NCBI GenBank assembly: GCA_964458265.1
Contig: CAYWIF010000009.1
Coordinates: forward strand, 27,758-91,757
Source of the DNA: JAGVSR01 sp964458265
GTDB lineage: Bacteria > Pseudomonadota > Alphaproteobacteria > Rhizobiales > Hyphomicrobiaceae
Reading direction: 5' to 3'
DNA length: 64,000 nucleotides
Within the stretch, counting starts at the first letter, position 1; every line of letters starts with the position of its first letter. A program made the position numbers and the translations under genes. A model generated the notes under the pieces. The model was not told the origin of the DNA and ran no database searches. It saw only the letters and a list, made by a program, of their open reading frames with translations. Of the stretch, positions 59,866 to 64,000 are shown in pieces.

Positions 59866-61686
59866 GTGGCGCTCGACACGCAGGGAGTTCCAGTGACCAC
59901 CGCGCTGACGGAGACGTTCCGGGGTGCGGCGCGGCGCTGGCTCAGGTTCGTCCGCCGCATCAAACGCGGCCGGCCATTCCGGTCGGCATCAGCGAGCCTG
60001 ACGCGACGTATTCTGATCGCCAATCTCGCCGGTTTGATCGTGATGATCGGGGGGATCTATTACCTCAGCCACTACCAGACATGGCTCGTGGAAGCGAAAA
60101 AGGAATCGCTGCGTACTCAGGGCGAACTGATTGCGGCGGCGATTGCGAGTGACGCGCGCATCGAGCAGGGCAACATCGAGATCAATCTCGACCAGGCGAA
60201 CCGTCCCGACCGGGCGCGGGTGCCCTATCGCGACGACGGGTTTTCATCGCTCCAGCTTTCGATACGGCCGGAACGCGCCACGCCTATTCTGCGGCGGCTC
60301 ATCCAGCACACCAAGAACCGCGCGCGCATTTATGGCCGCGACGGGACGCTGATCGTCGATTCAGCGACGCTGCTCACCAAAGGGCAACTGACGCGGCCGG
60401 CCAAATCGAAAGAAAAGACGAGCAAGCCGAAGAATTTCTGGACCCGGCTGACATCCATGCTCATCGACGAGCACTTGCCGGTTTACAAAGAGATCGGCAA
60501 TGCGAAGGGGACCAGCTACCCGGAAGTTCGCGCGGCGCTGTCGGGCACGGCGACGCCCCTTCTGCTACTGGACAAGAACGGCGAGCAGATCGTCTCGATC
60601 GCGGTGCCGATCCGGCGCGCGAACACCGTGCTGGGCGCGCTGCTGCTGTCGACGCTGCCCGGCGACATCGAGAAAGCGCTCAGCGACGAGCAGTGGCGCA
60701 TCGCGCTTCTGGCGGCGATCGCGCTGATTGCGACGCTCGTCTCGTCGCTGCTGCTCGCGCGGACTGTCGCCGAGCCGATCCGGAAACTGTCGGACGCGGC
60801 GGAGGAAGTGAGCCGCAACATCAATGCGCGCGCGCATCTGCCCGATTACGCGGAACGCAACGACGAGGTGGGTCAGTTATCGCGCGCATTCCGGTCGATG
60901 ACGGCGGCGCTCTACCGGCGCATCGAATCGAGCGAGAGCTTTGCGGCCGACGTGGCGCACGAACTGAAAAACCCGCTGACGGCGGCGCGGTCCACGGCTG
61001 AGAGCCTCGTCTATGCCAAGACGCCCGAACAGCGCGACGAGCTGGTGCGGCAGATCCAGAACGAATTGAAGCGGCTCAACCGGCTCATCACGGATGTCTC
61101 GAATGCGTCGCGGCTCGATGCGGAACTCGCCCGGCAGACGATGGTGCCGACGCTCGTGACCGAAGTCGTCGATAACGTGGCGAAGATCTTCCGCGATATT
61201 CTGTGCGAAGACGGGCGCAGCGTGCGCGTGGTGTTCGACCAGGGCGTCGATCCGCAGTCGCTCAAGGTGACGGGAGACGAGGGGCGGCTCGGGCAGGTGA
61301 TTACCAATCTCGTCGACAACGCCGTTTCGTTTTCGCCGGCGGATGGCGTGGTTGTCATCACGGTGCGCCAGACGCCGCAGACGGTCGATATCGTGATCGA
61401 CGACGAAGGCCCCGGCATTCCGGAGGACCGGCTCGCGATCATCTTCGACCGGTTCTATACGGACCGGCCGCAGTCGGAGGCGCTGCGCGGCAAGAACTCG
61501 GGGCTCGGTCTTTCGATTTCGCGCGAGATCGTCCACGCGCATGGCGGGGAGATCTGGGCGGAGAGCCGGCGGCCGGCAGGCGCGGCGGCGGATGCGAAGC
61601 CGCAGGGCGCCCGCTTCGTCGTGCGGTTGCCGCGGACGATCCAGACTTCGCGCGGAGGCTCGGGTGCCACCCACCGCCGGTACTGA
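59866..61686 (+). CDS. chvG: Sensor histidine kinase ChvG
   Basis: 606 aa from the GTG at 59866 preceded by GGAGAAG. Two membrane helices (residues ~50-70 and ~285-305) flank a periplasmic domain, then HAMP, the HisKA box FAADVAHELKNPLTAARS with the phosphorylated His, and the HATPase blocks NLVDNAVSF, DEGPGIP and SGLGLSIS. Periplasmic sensing and ExoR-type repression are known for the family; no ExoR gene is in the window. Its 3' end overlaps hprK. Confidence 0.95.
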   Translation: MALDTQGVPVTTALTETFRGAARRWLRFVRRIKRGRPFRSASASLTRRILIANLAGLIVMIGGIYYLSHYQTWLVEAKKESLRTQGELIAAAIASDARIEQGNIEINLDQANRPDRARVPYRDDGFSSLQLSIRPERATPILRRLIQHTKNRARIYGRDGTLIVDSATLLTKGQLTRPAKSKEKTSKPKNFWTRLTSMLIDEHLPVYKEIGNAKGTSYPEVRAALSGTATPLLLLDKNGEQIVSIAVPIRRANTVLGALLLSTLPGDIEKALSDEQWRIALLAAIALIATLVSSLLLARTVAEPIRKLSDAAEEVSRNINARAHLPDYAERNDEVGQLSRAFRSMTAALYRRIESSESFAADVAHELKNPLTAARSTAESLVYAKTPEQRDELVRQIQNELKRLNRLITDVSNASRLDAELARQTMVPTLVTEVVDNVAKIFRDILCEDGRSVRVVFDQGVDPQSLKVTGDEGRLGQVITNLVDNAVSFSPADGVVVITVRQTPQTVDIVIDDEGPGIPEDRLAIIFDRFYTDRPQSEALRGKNSGLGLSISREIVHAHGGEIWAESRRPAGAAADAKPQGARFVVRLPRTIQTSRGGSGATHRRY

Positions 61687-62146
61687 CGAAACGATCGTGC
61701 ACGGCACCGCCATTGCGGCGGGCGGACGGGCGGTTCTCATCAGGGGGCCGTCGGGGGCGGGGAAGTCGGATCTGGCGCTGCGGGCCATCGCGATGGGGGG
61801 CAATGCTCTCGTCGAAACCAATTTCCAACTCGTGGCTGACGATCAGGTGGTGGTGCGCCGCGCCGGGGAAGGCGTGACCGTCTCGGCGCCGGCCGCGCTC
61901 GCGGGGCTGATCGAAGTGCGGGGGGCCGGCATCGTTTCCGTACCCTATACCGCCGCCGCGCAGCTCGAACTGATCGCCGAATTGACGGGGGCCGGCGGCG
62001 TAGAACGGTATCCCGATCCGTGGCCTTACGCAGAAATACTTGGGGTTCGGATGCCAGTGCTCCGGATTGCGCCCTTCGCGGCGTCCGCGCCGCTGAAGCT
62101 TGCGCTGGCGCTGGCCCGGACGCCGTGGCGGGCGCAGCCGGGTTAA
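61664..62146 (+). CDS. hprK: HPr kinase/phosphorylase, truncated alphaproteobacterial form
   Basis: 160 aa from the GTG at 61664, preceded by GGAGG and overlapping the chvG stop. Only the C-terminal catalytic domain is present (P-loop RGPSGAGKSDLALRAI, QLVADDQVVV, GLIEVRGAGIV), as in other alphaproteobacteria; the N-terminal half of the Firmicute enzyme is absent. It phosphorylates HPr on Ser46. The chvG–hprK coupling ties envelope sensing to PTS control. Confidence 0.93.
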   Translation: MPPTAGTDETIVHGTAIAAGGRAVLIRGPSGAGKSDLALRAIAMGGNALVETNFQLVADDQVVVRRAGEGVTVSAPAALAGLIEVRGAGIVSVPYTAAAQLELIAELTGAGGVERYPDPWPYAEILGVRMPVLRIAPFAASAPLKLALALARTPWRAQPG

Positions 62147-62272
62147 GGCAAACCGAAAGCGTGGCCGGAAGGCACTTTTGCCGGGAACCGAACAGTTGTA
62201 AGTCTGCCCGCCGCGATTGGAGGCCGGGGTCTTGGCGCCACAGGACCGATCGCGTGGGTCAAGGAAGACCGC

Positions 62273-62677
62273 ATGATCGGACTTGTCATCGTCACGCACG
62301 GGGGACTCGCGACCGAGTTCCGTTCGGCGCTGGAACACATCGTCGGGCCGCAGAGCCAGTTGGAGACGGTGGCCATCGGGCCCGAGGACGACATGGCCCA
62401 GCGCCGCGGCGACATTCTCGACGCGGTCAAGCGGGCCGATACCGGCGAAGGCGTGATCGTGCTGACGGATATGTTCGGGGGAACACCTTCGAACCTCGCC
62501 ATTTCCGTGATGGACGAGGCGCCGGTCGAAGTGATCGCTGGAATCAATCTGCCGATTCTCGTGAAACTTGCCTCGCTCAGGCGCGAATTTCCCATGGCGG
62601 AAGCGGTGTCGCGGGCGCGTGAAGCGGGCCGGAAATATATCAAGGTCGCGAGCCAGGAACTGTCCGGCGAAAGTTAG
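62273..62677 (+). CDS. PTS EIIA component, mannose/fructose family (regulatory)
   Basis: 134 aa. Phospho-histidine in VIVTHGGLATEF near the N-terminus; VLTDMFGGTPSNLA and the later GINLPILVKLASLR match the EIIA-Man fold. No EIIB/EIIC are nearby, so it is a regulatory rather than transporting PTS, as is common in Hyphomicrobiales (PtsM/ManX). HPr lies 15 bp downstream. Confidence 0.93.
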   Translation: MIGLVIVTHGGLATEFRSALEHIVGPQSQLETVAIGPEDDMAQRRGDILDAVKRADTGEGVIVLTDMFGGTPSNLAISVMDEAPVEVIAGINLPILVKLASLRREFPMAEAVSRAREAGRKYIKVASQELSGES

Positions 62678-62692
62678 AGCGAGCGGCGCGCG

Positions 62693-62998
62693 ATGCCCGA
62701 ACTACGCAACAGCCATCAGCCCGAAGCACTCGTGACGGTCGTGAACCGCAAGGGTTTGCATGCGCGCGCGTCGGCGAAGTTCGTGAAGACGGCGGAAAGC
62801 TTTAACGCGACCGTCACCGTGACGCGGGACGGGCAGTCGGTCGGCGGGTCGTCGATCATGGGTCTGATGATGCTGGCGGCGGGGCCGGGGTCGCAATTGC
62901 ACATCCGCTGTTCCGGACCGGAAGGACCCGAGGCGTTGGAGGCGCTGGTCGCGCTCGTCGAGATGGGGTTCGGGGAAGAGTTGGCTGAAGAGGGGTGA
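62693..62998 (+). CDS. ptsH: Phosphocarrier protein HPr
   Basis: 101 aa. The His15 region KGLHARASAKFV and the Ser46 region VGGSSIMGLMML (target of HprK) are intact. It carries phosphate from EI to EIIA. EI is not in the window. An 8-bp inverted repeat AGGGGTGA/TCACCCCT (62991-63008) overlaps its stop codon. Confidence 0.96.
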   Translation: MPELRNSHQPEALVTVVNRKGLHARASAKFVKTAESFNATVTVTRDGQSVGGSSIMGLMMLAAGPGSQLHIRCSGPEGPEALEALVALVEMGFGEELAEEG

Positions 62999-63144
62999 GG
63001 TCACCCCTACGGCCTCACGGATCCGCAAGTGGCACAACTTACATGACAATCTATCACCCGGGATCGCCTTTCCTCCGAGGGGAGAGGGGGATCGCTTCGG
63101 TCGCATGAAGCACAGTGGTTGAATGCCGGTGGTCGGCGGATGGG

Positions 63145-63164
63145 ACATAAAGACTTCTTTATGT
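63145..63164. promoter_or_regulatory. Palindromic operator of ahcY (SahR-like candidate)
   Basis: ACATAAAGA and TCTTTATGT are exact 9-bp inverted repeats around CT. The site ends 5 bp upstream of the -35 box of ahcY. Proteobacterial SahR (ArsR family) is known to regulate the SAH/methionine cycle by binding palindromes before ahcY; this match is inferred from position and shape. Confidence 0.65.
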
Positions 63165-63168
63165 GTTA

Positions 63169-63197
63169 TTGCCTCGATGCCGGGGGCGGGGTATAGG
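63169..63197 (+). promoter_or_regulatory. Promoter of ahcY
   Basis: TTGCCT (63169-63174) and TATAGG (63192-63197) with a 17-bp spacer, adjoining the upstream palindrome. The predicted leader is ~80 nt before the AGGAG ribosome binding site (63270-63274). No SAH riboswitch was recognised. Confidence 0.6.
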
Positions 63198-63281
63198 GGG
63201 GCGGAATTCAGACCCAGCCCCCGGACTTTTGCGCGGGCGCCGGGTCGTTTTGCCTGTCCATCCCCCACCAGGAGCGCCCGA

Positions 63282-64000
63282 ATGACCGCCGCGAAGGATT
63301 ACATCGTCAAGGATATCAGCCTCGCCGATTTCGGCCGCAAGGAGATCGAACTCGCCGAGACGGAGATGCCGGGGTTGATGGCGATCCGCGAGGAGTACGG
63401 CCCCAAACAACCGTTGAAGGGCGCGCGGATCGCGGGTTCGCTGCATATGACCATTCAGACGGCGGTGCTGATCGAGACGCTCAAAGCGCTTGGCGCCGAT
63501 GTGCGGTGGGTGTCGTGCAACATCTTCTCGACGCAGGATCACGCCGCGGCGGCGATCGCGGCGGCCGGCATTCCAGTGTTCGCGTACAAGGGCGAGACGC
63601 TCACCGAATACTGGGACTACACGGCGAAGCTGTTCGACTGGCATGGTGGCGGCACGCCGAACATGATCCTCGACGACGGCGGCGACGCGACGATGCTCGT
63701 GCACCACGGCTTGCGCGCGGAGAACGGCGACACGGCATTCCTCGACAAGCCGGAGTCGGAAGAAGAAGAGATTTTCTTCGCGCTCATCAAGCGGCTCATC
63801 AAGGAAAAGCCGAAGGGCTGGTTCGCCGAGGTGGCAAAGAACATCAAGGGCGTGTCGGAAGAAACGACGACGGGCGTGCACCGGCTCTACAAGCTCGCGG
63901 AACAGGGCAAGCTGCTGTTCCCGGCGATCAACGTCAACGATAGCGTCACCAAGTCGAAGTTCGACAATCTCTACGGCTGCCGCGAGTCGCTCGTCGATGC
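63282..64000 (+). CDS. ahcY: Adenosylhomocysteinase, 5' part (continues beyond window)
   Basis: 239 codons are visible from the ATG at 63282, which follows AGGAG with normal spacing. The N-terminal substrate domain is clear: LKGARIAGSLHMTIQTAVLIETL is split, VRWVSCNIFSTQDHAAAAI, FDWHGGGTPNMILDDGGDATML and EETTTGVHRLYKL, then VNDSVTKSKFDNLYGCRESL. It hydrolyses S-adenosylhomocysteine to adenosine and homocysteine, NAD-dependent. The NAD domain lies outside. Confidence 0.97.
   Translation, partial: MTAAKDYIVKDISLADFGRKEIELAETEMPGLMAIREEYGPKQPLKGARIAGSLHMTIQTAVLIETLKALGADVRWVSCNIFSTQDHAAAAIAAAGIPVFAYKGETLTEYWDYTAKLFDWHGGGTPNMILDDGGDATMLVHHGLRAENGDTAFLDKPESEEEEIFFALIKRLIKEKPKGWFAEVAKNIKGVSEETTTGVHRLYKLAEQGKLLFPAINVNDSVTKSKFDNLYGCRESLVD

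Noticed and set aside
1..64000. tRNA, rRNA, CRISPR, insertion sequences, prophage or defence islands
   Set aside because: None seen by eye: no T-loop-like tRNA ends, no direct-repeat arrays, and no transposase, integrase (except chromosomal XerD) or phage-like proteins.

Overview
The window is a GC-rich chromosomal segment of an alphaproteobacterium, most likely from the Hyphomicrobiales (Rhizobiales). The evidence is gene order typical of that group: helicase–S4–fdxA–carD; bolA/dnaJ–cobS–cobT; aroK–aroB–corC next to xerD; comF–grxC–nitrilase–DUF1178; bioBFDA with a bioZ-type ketoacyl synthase; and pckA / chvI–chvG–hprK–EIIA–HPr–ahcY. The genus cannot be fixed from sequence alone. I saw no rRNA, tRNA, CRISPR array, transposase, integron or prophage, so this is mostly a stable core region with patches of lineage-specific genes.

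Layout. 1-1900: end of an RTX exoprotein and a degenerate SNase-like secreted protein. 1.97-7.75 kb (minus): carD, fdxA, an S4 RNA-binding protein and a SUV3-like RNA helicase. 7.9-11.9 kb: DUF3108 protein, rpmB (with a clear promoter and terminator), a phytase-like esterase, an XRE regulator and a small secreted protein. 11.9-12.1 kb: a duplicated palindromic intergenic element. 12.1-16.9 kb: bolA, a DnaJ-like protein, and cobS and cobT (aerobic cobaltochelatase) separated by an unrecognised gene. 16.9-23.4 kb: corC, aroB, aroK, a 48-aa membrane peptide, a large secreted helical protein and xerD. 23.4-28 kb: proline iminopeptidase, an NDUFAF5-like methyltransferase, comF, grxC, nitrilase and DUF1178. 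28-31.6 kb: a PhoX-like phosphatase and an L,D-transpeptidase / PliI-like lysozyme-inhibitor pair. 31.8-36.9 kb: the biotin operon bioBFDA-bioZ. 36.9-46.4 kb: a caspase-like protein, a metallophosphatase, two tail-sharing membrane proteins (one DUF2852), DUF2165 and a PQQ-like fragment, a TetR regulator, a GluP-type sugar transporter, two TPR paralogs and a second degenerate SNase protein. 46.6-53.2 kb: a polysaccharide-lyase-like protein, a large RTX protein, a GlcD-like FAD oxidase and a triplicated beta-domain secreted protein. 53.5-64 kb: fatty acid desaturase, lipid kinase, pckA, a HugZ-like protein, the ChvI/ChvG two-component system, the truncated HPr kinase / EIIA-Man / HPr regulatory PTS, and the 5' part of ahcY behind a palindromic operator.

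How the genes work together. Three biosynthetic blocks can be read directly: biotin (pimeloyl start by BioZ, then BioF-A-D-B), the shikimate steps aroB/aroK, and cobalt insertion (CobS/CobT). A signalling block couples carbon and nitrogen status (HprK, EIIA, HPr) with envelope and acid sensing (ChvG/ChvI) beside gluconeogenesis (pckA), a known arrangement in this order. A recurring theme is envelope-facing proteins of unknown role (RTX exoproteins, PliI-like inhibitor with L,D-transpeptidase, caspase-like protein, DUF2541-like triplicate, TPR paralogs).

The strongest candidates for new biology are the PliI/L,D-transpeptidase pair, the CarD with a histone-H1-like tail, the paired DUF2852-type proteins behind a perfect palindromic operator, the secreted helical protein coupled to xerD, and several palindromic DNA elements.
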